Below are positions 1 to 6,872 of a stretch of DNA of 19,288 bases, in pieces. The stretch lies in contig CALEYV010000007.1 of assembly GCA_937927875.1 (NCBI GenBank), forward strand, positions 1 through 19,288, written 5' to 3'. The notes under the pieces were generated by a model. It saw only the letters and a list, made by a program, of their open reading frames with translations, did no database searches and was not told the DNA's origin. Position numbers and translations under genes: made by a program. This DNA comes from an uncultured Actinomycetes bacterium (GTDB taxonomy: Bacteria > Actinomycetota > Acidimicrobiia > IMCC26256 > PALSA-555). Numbering within the stretch: position 1 is the first letter of the stretch; each line of letters begins with the position of its first letter.

Positions 1-803
1 GGGTAGCGGAGCGCCACGCCCGCCTCCGGCGTGTGGGCGTGGAAGGTGAGGCTCTCCTCGAGGTAGAGCCGCACCTGGTCGGTGTCCGCGCTCTCGAACC
101 CGATCGACACGTCCTCGCCGCACGACAGCTCGAAGTCGTCGCCGCGCAGGCTGAGCACCACCGCGCCGTCGACCGCCGGTGCGTAGACGACCGGGCCGCC
201 GAGGATGAGGCGGAGCCGCTCCAGCACCGGGTAGCCGCCGTCCTCGGTGGTCTCGAGGATGCCGGCGTAGCAGCGAGGCCCGAGCGCGGCGCCGTACGGG
301 CCCTCGACGCCGGCGTCGCGCAGCTTCGCCACCGCGGTCGCGACCCAGCGCGGGTACTCGCCGAACTTGTCGCCGAGCTCGACCGCCTCGTGGGGGGACG
401 CGTCGGCGACGCCGACGAGCCCGGCCTCGGAGTAGCCGTGGAACACCGTCTTGTCCTCGGCCTGCGCGATGCTGCGCGCGGCGTCGACGACCGGCGTCAG
501 GTCGGGCGACTTGTGGCCGCGGTCGATTGCGTCCAGCTCCTGGCGGAGCAGCGCGAACCGGGCCCGGAGCTCGATGTAGGGCTGGATCTGGCGGCGGGCG
601 CCTTCGACGCCCTCGACCGGGCCCCGCGCCAGCTTGTCGAGGGTCCCGAGCGGGACCGCCGCCGCGTCCCAGCCGTGGGGCCCGGTGAAGTCGACGAGCC
701 GGCGGGCGGCGAGGAAGTTCTCCAGCGCCCGCTTCGCCTCGCTCTCGATCTCGCTCCACGCCGCGTCCGAGACCGGCGCCAGCTCGCGGAAGAGATGGTT
801 CAT
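1..803 (-). CDS. enc: Encapsulin shell protein, family 1 (3' end cut by window)
   Basis: This is the protomer of an encapsulin, an icosahedral protein nanocompartment with the HK97 phage-capsid fold, assembled in the cytoplasm around cargo enzymes. Translation from the ATG at 803-801 begins MNHLFRELAPVSDAAWSEIE, the typical N-terminus of the linocin/encapsulin family, followed by the conserved LAARRLVDFTGPHGWD segment. It ends near the edge with ESLTFHAHTPEAGVALRYP, matching the family C-terminus. The reading frame is open for 267 codons and no stop is reached, so only a few residues should be missing, since family 1 shells are about 265-290 aa. The start codon overlaps the stop of the cargo gene by 4 nt (ATGA), which implies translational coupling. 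The cargo upstream is a ferritin-like protein, so the compartment probably stores iron. I am very sure of the family. Confidence 0.95.
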   Translation of the reverse strand, partial: MNHLFRELAPVSDAAWSEIESEAKRALENFLAARRLVDFTGPHGWDAAAVPLGTLDKLARGPVEGVEGARRQIQPYIELRARFALLRQELDAIDRGHKSPDLTPVVDAARSIAQAEDKTVFHGYSEAGLVGVADASPHEAVELGDKFGEYPRWVATAVAKLRDAGVEGPYGAALGPRCYAGILETTEDGGYPVLERLRLILGGPVVYAPAVDGAVVLSLRGDDFELSCGEDVSIGFESADTDQVRLYLEESLTFHAHTPEAGVALRY

Positions 804-1162
804 GAGCCCGCCTCCCGGAGGCTGCCGACGCCGAGCGAGCCGCCGCCGCCGTCGCCGCCCGCCTCAGCCTCGTGCTCCTCGGCCACGACCGACTCCTCGG
901 TGAACAGGTAGGTGCGGAGGTGGCCGTCGAGCACCGGGTCGCGGCGGCGGAGCCACTCGAGGGTCATGGCGGCGTGCTCCTTCTCCTCGTCGCGGTTGTG
1001 GGCGAGCACCTCGGCCAGGTCCGGGCTGCCGGTGGCGTTGACACGCTGGTCGTACCAGTCGACCGCCGCCAGCTCCTCCATGATGGAGGTGATGGCGCGG
1101 TGACGGTCGATGGTCTCGGCGCTGAGCAGGTCGGCCGATTCGTGCAGTCCCTCGCTGGCCAT
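800..1162 (-). CDS. Encapsulated ferritin-like protein (EncFtn), encapsulin cargo
   Basis: This is a 120-aa four-helix-type ferroxidase subunit that oxidises Fe(II) and delivers it into the encapsulin lumen. By alignment from memory with Rhodospirillum rubrum EncFtn, the ferroxidase ligands fall at E30, E60 and H63, with W36 and Y37 nearby (MEELAAVDWYDQR at 28-40, HNRDEEKEHAAM at 55-66). A Gly/Glu-rich linker (about residues 95-108) leads to SLGVGSLRE at 109-117, the family 1 cargo-loading peptide (consensus close to L-x-V-G-S-L-R). The ATG at 1162 follows a strong Shine-Dalgarno, AGAGGAG, 5 nt upstream. The shell gene overlaps its stop by 4 nt. A methyltransferase-like gene ends 27 nt upstream on the same strand. 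Length and motifs are complete, with no sign of damage. Confidence 0.95.
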   Translation of the reverse strand: MASEGLHESADLLSAETIDRHRAITSIMEELAAVDWYDQRVNATGSPDLAEVLAHNRDEEKEHAAMTLEWLRRRDPVLDGHLRTYLFTEESVVAEEHEAEAGGDGGGGSLGVGSLREAGS

Positions 1163-1186
1163 GTCGTCTCCTCTGACGTCGGCCGC

Positions 1187-1192
1187 ATGCTA
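1187..1192 (-). promoter_or_regulatory. Possible -10 box (TAGCAT) before the encapsulin operon
   Basis: On the minus strand TAGCAT fits TANNNT and overlaps the stop codon of the upstream methyltransferase-like gene. It would start transcription about 15-20 nt before the EncFtn ATG, leaving room for the AGAGGAG ribosome site. I see no good -35, so read-through from upstream genes is an equal possibility. Confidence 0.25.
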
Positions 1193-1819
1193 CGTCGGCT
1201 CCTCCAGGAGATCCCCATGGAGCCGCCCGGTCCACGGCGCGAACCGTCCCACCCGCGATGCGTATTCCCGATACGACGCGCCGTGCACGGCGACGAGGTA
1301 CGGCTCCTCGACCCGTCGCACCTGCAGCTCGATGCCCGTCACCAGGATCGCGGCGCCGGCGACGGCGACCCAGTTCGGCACCGCCAGCGCGGCGCCGACC
1401 GCCACCACCGCCATGCTCGTGAAGATCGGGTTGCGCGCCAGCGTGTAGGGGCCGTCGACGACCAGCTCGGTGCGCTCGCCCGCGTCGACCCCGATGCGCC
1501 ACGAGTCGCGCAGGCCGCGCTGGGAGCAGACCACCCCCGCGACGCCGGCCGCCATCACCACCAGGCCGACCACCCGCGCAGCGTCCTCATGCCACCCGCC
1601 GATCGGCTCGACCGTCGCCCGGAGGTCGAGGACCGGCGCCAGGAACGACGCCGCGGCGCCGATCGTCATGAGCGTGCTCGCCGCCCGCGGGGTCACGCCG
1701 CCCCGGCCGAGCCGGAGGCCCCAGTCGCCGGTGCGACGGTGCTGCTGGACTGCCCGCCACCCGACCGCGAGCCCGAGGTAGCAGCCACCGAGGGCGATGG
1801 CGGCGATGCTCGTGGCCAC
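1190..1819 (-). CDS. ICMT/PEMT-family membrane methyltransferase (isoprenylcysteine carboxyl methyltransferase-like)
   Basis: This 209-aa protein has several hydrophobic segments (about 4-21, 48-64, 82-99 and a 133-166 hairpin) and the signature of the ICMT/phospholipid methyltransferase family. The signature consists of DGPYTLARNPIF at 122-133 and a C-terminal RRVEEPYL...YREYASRVGRFAPW block at 168-196, which forms the SAM and acceptor site. Family members use SAM to methylate carboxyl groups, lipids or small molecules at the membrane. Bacterial homologues are mostly uncharacterised, so the substrate is unknown. The start is GTG at 1819; no ATG lies near and the ribosome site is weak. The acyl-CoA ligase ends 14 nt upstream and EncFtn starts 27 nt downstream, so co-transcription with the encapsulin pair is likely. 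No link in function is established. Confidence 0.85.
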   Translation of the reverse strand: MATSIAAIALGGCYLGLAVGWRAVQQHRRTGDWGLRLGRGGVTPRAASTLMTIGAAASFLAPVLDLRATVEPIGGWHEDAARVVGLVVMAAGVAGVVCSQRGLRDSWRIGVDAGERTELVVDGPYTLARNPIFTSMAVVAVGAALAVPNWVAVAGAAILVTGIELQVRRVEEPYLVAVHGASYREYASRVGRFAPWTGRLHGDLLEEPT

Positions 1820-1833
1820 CGCCGTCGGTCCCG

Positions 1834-3435
1834 TCAGCGGCGCTCGAACGTCACACCGGCCGCCTCACGGTCCCAGGTGGTGGGCGTCACCGCCTCGTCG
1901 CGCAGCTGGTACTTCAGCACCCGGCCGACCGGGTTGCGCGGCAGGTCGGCGCGGAACTCGACGTAGCGAGGGATCGCGAAGTACGGCACCCGCTCGGCGG
2001 CCCAGCGACAGAGGTCCTCCTCGGTCAGCGCGACGCCGTCGACGAGGACGGCCGTCACCTTCACCTCGTCCTCGCCCACCTCGCTCGGCACCGAGTGGAC
2101 CGCGACGTCCTGGATGGCGTCGTGGCCGTGGAAGGTCCGCTCGAGCTCGAAGCTCGAGATGTTCTCGCCCCGCCGGCGCAGGTAGTCCTTCTTGCGGTCG
2201 ACGAAGTAGAGGAAGCCGTCCTCGTCGAGGCGCCCGAGGTCGCCGGTGTGGAACCACAGGTTGCGCAGCACGGCGAGGGTCTCCTCGGGCCGGCGCCAGT
2301 AGCCGGCGAACATGACGTTGGGGCGCCGGGGCCGACACGCGATCTCGCCGATTGAGCCGACTGGCACCTCGGCCTCGTCGTCACCGACGAGCGCGACGTC
2401 GAACTCCTCCCGGTTGGGCTTCCCGGCCGCGCCGACCTTGTTCTCCTCGCCGGCCGGCAGCATCGAGATGAGCGACGCCTCGGTGAGGCCGTACCCCCCG
2501 CTGAAGGTGGCGCACCCGAACCGCTCCCGCCAGATCTTGTCGATGTCGGGTGGCATCGGCGCGGCCGCGCACAGGCGCAGCCGGTGCCCGACCTGGTCGG
2601 GATGGTCGGCGGCGTCGGCGATCAGGATCGCGAGCGAGCCCAGCAGCGAGACCATCGTGGCGCCGGTCCGCCGCACCTCGGGCCAGAACCGGGACACCGA
2701 GAACCGGCGGGCGATGCTGGCGCTGCCGCCGGTGAGGAGCGTCCCGACGACGCACACCGAGATCGCGTTGAAGTGGAAGAGCGGCAGCGGCGTGAGCACG
2801 ACGTCGTCGGGCCGGCGCTGCCACGCCCGCCCGATCTGGTCGGCCAGGCTGACGATGTAGTGCTGCGGGAGCATGCAGCCCTTCGACGGCCCGGTGGTGC
2901 CGGCGGTGTAGATGAAGCAGGCCAGATCGGCGGGCCCGACGTCGGCTGGCGGCGGGGAGCTCGCCGGCGCGGCGTCGAGCAGCGCGGCCCAGTCGAAGGT
3001 CGGGACGCCCCCCACCGGGCGGTCGGGCTTGCCGGCCACGACGACCGCCTCGAGCTCCGGCAGCGGTGACGTCGCCACCTCCGCGACCCGGCTCGCGAAG
3101 TCGCCCTGCACCACCATGACGCGGGCGCCCGAGTCGAGCAGCTGGTGGCGGAGAAATTCGCCCTTGTAGGCGGTGTTGATCGGCACCTGGATGGCACCGA
3201 GCTTCAAGGCGCCGAAGAAGGACAGCATCTGCTCGGGGCCGTTCTCGAGCAGCGTCGCGACGCGATCGCCGGGACGGATCCCGAGCTCGGCGAGCGCGTG
3301 CGCGACCCGGTTGCTGGCCGCGTCGGCCTCGCGCGCGGTGAGCGTCGTCCCCTCGAAGTCGAGGTAGGGCCCGTCGGGGTCACGCTCGAGGCGCCCCGCC
3401 AGGGCGTCGAGCACGGTGGTGGACGGGTCGGTCAT
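1834..3435 (-). CDS. AMP-dependent acyl-CoA synthetase/ligase (CaiC-like)
   Basis: This 533-aa enzyme of the ANL superfamily activates a carboxylic acid with ATP to an acyl-adenylate and then a CoA thioester. Motifs in order are the P-loop YTAGTTGPSKG at 176-186, GYGLTE at 314-319, FHTGDL at 395-400 and the hinge DRKKDYLRRRGENIS at 413-427. The C-terminal NPVGRVLKYQLR at 501-512 has Arg505 where many relatives have the catalytic lysine, with Lys508 three residues on. The best general resemblance is to crotonobetaine/carnitine-CoA ligase-like proteins of actinobacteria, but the substrate cannot be read from sequence. The ATG at 3435 has a -10-like TATCGT 8 nt upstream and no clear ribosome site, suggesting a leaderless start. 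The VOC gene ends 16 nt upstream and the methyltransferase-like gene starts 14 nt downstream. Confidence 0.93.
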   Translation of the reverse strand: MTDPSTTVLDALAGRLERDPDGPYLDFEGTTLTAREADAASNRVAHALAELGIRPGDRVATLLENGPEQMLSFFGALKLGAIQVPINTAYKGEFLRHQLLDSGARVMVVQGDFASRVAEVATSPLPELEAVVVAGKPDRPVGGVPTFDWAALLDAAPASSPPPADVGPADLACFIYTAGTTGPSKGCMLPQHYIVSLADQIGRAWQRRPDDVVLTPLPLFHFNAISVCVVGTLLTGGSASIARRFSVSRFWPEVRRTGATMVSLLGSLAILIADAADHPDQVGHRLRLCAAAPMPPDIDKIWRERFGCATFSGGYGLTEASLISMLPAGEENKVGAAGKPNREEFDVALVGDDEAEVPVGSIGEIACRPRRPNVMFAGYWRRPEETLAVLRNLWFHTGDLGRLDEDGFLYFVDRKKDYLRRRGENISSFELERTFHGHDAIQDVAVHSVPSEVGEDEVKVTAVLVDGVALTEEDLCRWAAERVPYFAIPRYVEFRADLPRNPVGRVLKYQLRDEAVTPTTWDREAAGVTFERR

Positions 3436-3443
3436 GGCTGCGG

Positions 3444-3449
3444 ACGATA
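3444..3449 (-). promoter_or_regulatory. Putative leaderless -10 box (TATCGT) of the CaiC-like ligase
   Basis: TATCGT on the minus strand ends 8 nt before the ATG at 3435, the spacing expected if transcription begins at or next to the start codon. It sits in the 16-nt gap after the VOC gene. No clear -35 is visible. Confidence 0.4.
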
Positions 3450-3451
3450 CG

Positions 3452-3901
3452 TCACGCCGGTTCGCCGCTCCCCGCCTGCTCGTGGTGCGACACCGTGAAC
3501 GCGACGGTCTGGCCGTGCGACAGCTCGAGGTTGTGACCGTCCGGATCGGCGATGATCGCCCAGTACCCGACCGGCGGACCGTCGTCGAGCGGCCCGAACA
3601 CCTCGTGGCCCTCGGCCCGGGCCGCCCGGCAGCGTTCGTCGACGATCTGACGACTCGCGCACCCGACGCCGAGGTGCGCGAAGCCGCCGAGCTGGTGCGA
3701 CACCGCGGTCTCGATGAGGACGATCACGAACGGCCGGGTGAGATCGCTGAGCCAGACGACCTCGGCGCCGGACGCCGGATCGGCCCGCCGGTGGACGACG
3801 GTCATGTCGGCGAAGCGCTCGTAGAACGCGATGCTGCGACCGGCATCGAGGATCGGGAGCGCGACATGGGTAAGCCCGTGATCCTGGCGCGCCGCGGCCA
3901 C
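3452..3901 (-). CDS. VOC-family (glyoxalase/bleomycin resistance/dioxygenase) protein
   Basis: This is a protein of about 149 aa with the paired beta-alpha-beta-beta-beta modules of the vicinal oxygen chelate superfamily. Likely metal ligands are H12 (LTHVALPI), H76 (GGFAHLGVG) and E126 in DPDGHNLELSHG near the C-terminus. That arrangement resembles lactoylglutathione lyase-like proteins, but the superfamily also includes dioxygenases, epimerases and drug-binding proteins, so no reaction is assigned. The frame stays open upstream. I chose GTG at 3901 because homology begins right after it and a TACGCT -10 box lies 8 nt before it. It is divergent from the OsmC gene with only 39 nt between starts, and it is followed 16 nt later by the CaiC-like ligase. 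Confidence 0.85.
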   Translation of the reverse strand: MAAARQDHGLTHVALPILDAGRSIAFYERFADMTVVHRRADPASGAEVVWLSDLTRPFVIVLIETAVSHQLGGFAHLGVGCASRQIVDERCRAARAEGHEVFGPLDDGPPVGYWAIIADPDGHNLELSHGQTVAFTVSHHEQAGSGEPA

Positions 3902-3909
3902 GATGATGG

Positions 3910-3915
3910 AGCGTA
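3910..3915 (-). promoter_or_regulatory. Putative leaderless -10 box (TACGCT) of the VOC gene
   Basis: TACGCT on the minus strand lies 8 nt before the GTG at 3901. The same hexamer recurs before two other minus-strand genes (8022-8027 and 9607-9612) at 6-9 nt from the start codon, which strengthens the call. Confidence 0.45.
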
Positions 3916-3940
3916 CCGACCGCCGTCGAGAGGAGACGCC

Positions 3941-4408
3941 GTGCCGAGCGACACCGTCCACCGCTACCAAGTGACCGCGGCGTGGCGGGGCTCCACCGGT
4001 GTCGGGTACGACGCCTACGACCGAGGCCACGAGGTCCGCGCCGCGCCCTCCGACGTCGCGCTCGACCTGTCGGGTGACGCGGCCTTCGGCGGCGACCCGA
4101 GCCGGCTGAACCCCGAGGTCCTGCTCGTCGCGGCGGCATCCTCCTGCCAGCTGCTCTCGTTCCTCGCCGTGGCGGCCCGGGCCCGGGTCGACGTCGTCGA
4201 CTACCAGGACGACGCCGGGGGCGAGATGCCGGAGGCAGATCGGCCGGTGCGGATGACCCGGATCGTCCTTCGACCCCGAATCACAGTTCGGGGCGCTGTC
4301 GAAGAGTCGCGGTTGGCGCACCTGGTCGAGGTGGCGCACCGCGAGTGCTACATCGCGAACAGCCTGCGGACACAAGTCGTGGTCGAGGCGGAGTTCGCGA
4401 CCGGCTAG
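3941..4408 (+). CDS. OsmC/Ohr-family peroxiredoxin-like protein
   Basis: This 155-aa protein of the OsmC family comprises thiol-dependent enzymes that reduce organic hydroperoxides in the cytoplasm. The two family cysteines are visible: C69 in AAASSCQLLSFLAVAA at the start of the central helix, and C136 in VAHRECYIANSL. An Arg-rich N-terminal strand region and the PSRLNPEVLL segment also fit. I chose GTG at 3941 over the long open upstream frame because the ribosome site GAGAGGAG (3928-3935) lies 5 nt before it and homology starts here. It is divergent from the VOC gene. Its stop is 1 nt from the stop of the convergent carboxyltransferase gene. A long inverted repeat lies inside the coding region (4268-4304). 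Confidence 0.9.
   Translation: MPSDTVHRYQVTAAWRGSTGVGYDAYDRGHEVRAAPSDVALDLSGDAAFGGDPSRLNPEVLLVAAASSCQLLSFLAVAARARVDVVDYQDDAGGEMPEADRPVRMTRIVLRPRITVRGAVEESRLAHLVEVAHRECYIANSLRTQVVVEAEFATG
4268..4304. repeat. Interrupted inverted repeat inside the OsmC gene
   Basis: CTTCGAC (4268-4274) pairs with GTCGAAG (4298-4304). Nested inside, CCCGAA (4275-4280) pairs with TTCGGG (4287-4292), leaving a 6-nt loop and a one-sided bulge of about 5 nt. It would form a 13-bp bulged hairpin in RNA of either strand. The encoded protein keeps normal family spacing here, so it does not look like an insertion. It lies about 105 nt before the OsmC stop, so it is not placed as a simple terminator. Confidence 0.55.
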
Positions 4409-4409
4409 C

Positions 4410-5924
4410 TCAAGGCAGCACGCCGGCGTGCGCGGCCGGGCCGACGGACAGCCGGCGCCGCGCCGAGCTGAGGCGGAGGGCGGCGAGCAGCGCGTCGCGC
4501 AGCTCCCCCGGTGCCACCACCTCGTCGTAGCTCATGGTGTCGGCCGACGAGTACGCGCCGCCGAGCTCGGCGTGCTCGAGCACCGCCTTGGTGTCGCCGT
4601 CGATCCCGGCCGCCTCCGCGCCGCCGGCGGCCGGCATAGCGCCCAGCCGGGCGCCGGGGAGCGCCAGGGTGACGGTCTGGTCGTCGAACGGGTTCATCGC
4701 CATCAGGGAGCTGCCGAACCCGTACGCCTTGCGCAGCGTCGCGTGCAGCTTCGGTGATCGCAGGCGGGCCTGGGCCGCGAACATGCGGGCCGCGTGGCGC
4801 AGGACGCCGGCCCGCTCGGCGGCGGTGCCGGCCAGCACCCCGGGGTTGTCGGCCAGGAAGACCACCGGAAGGTGGAAGGCGTCGGCGACCCCGAGGAAAT
4901 GGGCGGCCTTGTCTGCGGCGTCGGCGTCGATGGCGCCCGCCTTCACGGCCGGCTGGTTGGCGACGACCGCCACCGCGACGCCGCCGAGGCGGGCCAGCGC
5001 CGTCACAACGGACCGCCCCCAGGCTGGCTGGATCTCGAGCACCGATCCCCGGTCGCAGACGACCTCGATGACGCGGTTGATGTCGTAGCCGCGACGCGGA
5101 TCGGCCGGGATGAGCTCCGTCAGCTCGTCGACGCGGCGCGGCGCAGCGTCGTCGCTCGGGCGCTCGGGTGGGTGCTTCCAGGCATTCGACGGCAGGTAGC
5201 CGAGGTAGCGGCGCACGAACGCCAGCGCGGCGCGGTCGTCGGGCGCCGCGTTGTGGGCGACGCCACTGAGCGCGGTGTGGATGGGCGTTCCACCGAGCTC
5301 CTCCTTGGTCACCGTCTCCCCCACCGAGGCCTCGACGAGCGGCGGCCCGGCCGAGAAGAGCGCTGCGCCCTCGACCATGACCACGAGGTCCATGAGCGGC
5401 GCCGTGAGCGCGCCGTGGCCGGCCGACGACCCGAGCACGGCCGCGACGGTGGGAACGAGTCCACTCAGCCGGGCGAGCGTCTGCAGGTCGTTCGGCGCGC
5501 GACCTCGGCGCTCGAACGCGTTCTGGGCCCGCTCGCCCGCGCCCTCGAGGCACATGACGAGCGGGACGCGCTCCTGGCGCGCCAACTCGGCCAGCCGCTG
5601 ACGCTTCGACGCCGTCCCGTGGCCGATCGAGCCCCCCATGACCGTGAAGTCCTCGGCACCGGCGAGCACCGGACGGCCCTCGATGAGCCCGTGTCCCGCG
5701 ACCAGCCCGTCGGCCGGGACCGGCGGGATCACGCCCCGGTGCACCGAGCCGACCAGGGTCCCGAGCTCCACGAACGTGTCGGGATCGAACAGCGCCGCCA
5801 GCCGGCCGCGCGCGTCGAGCCGGCCGCCCTCGCGGTGCGCGGCGAGCCGTTCTTCGCCGCCCATGGCGCGCCCCGCGGCCCGCCGGGCCTCGAGGTCCTC
5901 GAGCAGCGGCTGCCAGTCCGTCAT
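4410..5924 (-). CDS. Acyl-CoA carboxylase carboxyltransferase subunit (PCC/MCC beta-like)
   Basis: This 504-aa biotin-dependent carboxyltransferase transfers CO2 from carboxybiotin to an acyl-CoA. The two crotonase-like halves are recognisable. The N-terminal half has FTVMGGSIGHGTASKRQR at about 93-110 and GSSAGHGALTAPLMDLVVMV at 166-184. The C-terminal half has YDINRVIEVV, ARLGGVAVAVVANQP at 311-325, DNPGVLAGTAAE at 359-370 and RKAYGFGSSLMAMNP at 398-412. Several glycine-rich positions differ from standard propionyl- or acetyl-CoA enzymes (GAGERAQ where GGARIQ is usual), so it is a divergent branch. The start is ATG at 5924, overlapping the preceding dehydrogenase stop by 4 nt; the open frame further upstream belongs to that gene's region. 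No biotin carboxylase or biotin carrier gene is in the window. A beta subunit acting on an enoyl-CoA made by the neighbours is plausible. Confidence 0.9.
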   Translation of the reverse strand: MTDWQPLLEDLEARRAAGRAMGGEERLAAHREGGRLDARGRLAALFDPDTFVELGTLVGSVHRGVIPPVPADGLVAGHGLIEGRPVLAGAEDFTVMGGSIGHGTASKRQRLAELARQERVPLVMCLEGAGERAQNAFERRGRAPNDLQTLARLSGLVPTVAAVLGSSAGHGALTAPLMDLVVMVEGAALFSAGPPLVEASVGETVTKEELGGTPIHTALSGVAHNAAPDDRAALAFVRRYLGYLPSNAWKHPPERPSDDAAPRRVDELTELIPADPRRGYDINRVIEVVCDRGSVLEIQPAWGRSVVTALARLGGVAVAVVANQPAVKAGAIDADAADKAAHFLGVADAFHLPVVFLADNPGVLAGTAAERAGVLRHAARMFAAQARLRSPKLHATLRKAYGFGSSLMAMNPFDDQTVTLALPGARLGAMPAAGGAEAAGIDGDTKAVLEHAELGGAYSSADTMSYDEVVAPGELRDALLAALRLSSARRRLSVGPAAHAGVLP

Positions 5925-6835
5925 CGCGCCAGCGCCTCGGCGTGCGCGGTCGGGCTGCCGAAGGTGGCGTTCAGCACCCAGGACCGCTTCAGGTAGAGGT
6001 GCACGTCGACCTCCCACGTGAACCCCATCCCGCCGTGCACCTGCAGCGAGCCCTTGGCGTTGGCGAGCGCGGCGTCGCCGGCCAGCACCTTGGCGCCGCT
6101 CACGGCGCGGTCCACGTCACCGGTCTCCGGGTCGTCGAGCACGCAGGCGGCCGCGTCGACGGCCGTCCGCGCCACCTCGGCCTGCACCGCCATGTCGGCC
6201 AGCAGGTGCTTCACGGCCTGGAACGACCCGACCGGGCGACCGAACTGGTGGCGCTCGAGCCCGTACGCGGTGGCTCGCTCGACGCAGGCCTGGGCCATGC
6301 CGGCCTGGTAGGCGGCGGTGAGGAGCGCGCCCCCGCGCCGCCAGGTGCGCGCGAGGCCAGCGTCCCCGACCCGCTCCCCCGCCGGCAGCGCCGTGATCCG
6401 GCGCACGGGCGTGAGCGGGTCAAGCGGCCAGTCCAGCTCGATCGAGTCGGCGAGCGCGGACGGTGCAACCACCTCGACGCCGTCCCGGTCCAAGACGACG
6501 AGCGCGTCGAGCACGTCGATCTGCTCGAGGTACGCGGGCTCGCCGCCGCGGGGTCGCTCGACACCGCCGACGACGCCGTCGACCCGCCCGTGCGCCAGGT
6601 GCGACCAGGTCAGCGGTCCCGGGACGAGCGCGCGCCCCAGCTCCTGGAACATGATCGACACGTCGGCCCACGCGAAGCCGTCGGCCCGGGCCGAGAACAC
6701 GCCCGTCTCGGCGAGCTCGGCGAAGACCGACCGATCGAAGCCTCGTCGGACCCGCGCCATGTCGAAGCGCCCCTCGCACAGCTTGCGGATCCCGTCCCGC
6801 AGCGCGACCTGGTCGTCCGACAGGTCGAAGTTCAT
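5921..6835 (-). CDS. Short acyl-CoA dehydrogenase-like subunit (probable heteromer partner)
   Basis: This is a 304-aa member of the acyl-CoA dehydrogenase family, shorter than the usual 370-400 aa. The C-terminal helical domain is clear: RHQFGRPVGSFQAVKHLLADM at 195-215 and LQVHGGMGFTWEVDVHLYLK at 264-283, the FAD/NAD-like contact segments. The N-terminal and middle domains are compressed and the flavin-facing SEPGAGSD-type motif is missing. The terminal GTxQIQR segment is absent as well. Such short subunits in actinobacteria pair with a full subunit to form alpha2beta2 enzymes, as in the ChsE steroid dehydrogenases. The full-length dehydrogenase ends 37 nt upstream, and the carboxyltransferase start overlaps this stop (ATGA). 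I chose ATG at 6835, where family homology (MNFDLSDDQ) begins. Confidence 0.88.
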   Translation of the reverse strand: MNFDLSDDQVALRDGIRKLCEGRFDMARVRRGFDRSVFAELAETGVFSARADGFAWADVSIMFQELGRALVPGPLTWSHLAHGRVDGVVGGVERPRGGEPAYLEQIDVLDALVVLDRDGVEVVAPSALADSIELDWPLDPLTPVRRITALPAGERVGDAGLARTWRRGGALLTAAYQAGMAQACVERATAYGLERHQFGRPVGSFQAVKHLLADMAVQAEVARTAVDAAACVLDDPETGDVDRAVSGAKVLAGDAALANAKGSLQVHGGMGFTWEVDVHLYLKRSWVLNATFGSPTAHAEALAR

Positions 6836-6872
6836 CGGATCCCGCCGTCGCCACCCGCTCGACGGAGCGGCG

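Noticed and set aside
33..911. 292-codon plus-strand open frame at the left edge
   Set aside because: It lies opposite the encapsulin shell gene, whose translation matches the family from the first residues to the window edge.
3902..4375. N-terminal extension of the VOC frame across the OsmC gene
   Set aside because: The open frame continues to 4375 but has no family similarity before the GTG at 3901 and runs antisense to OsmC.
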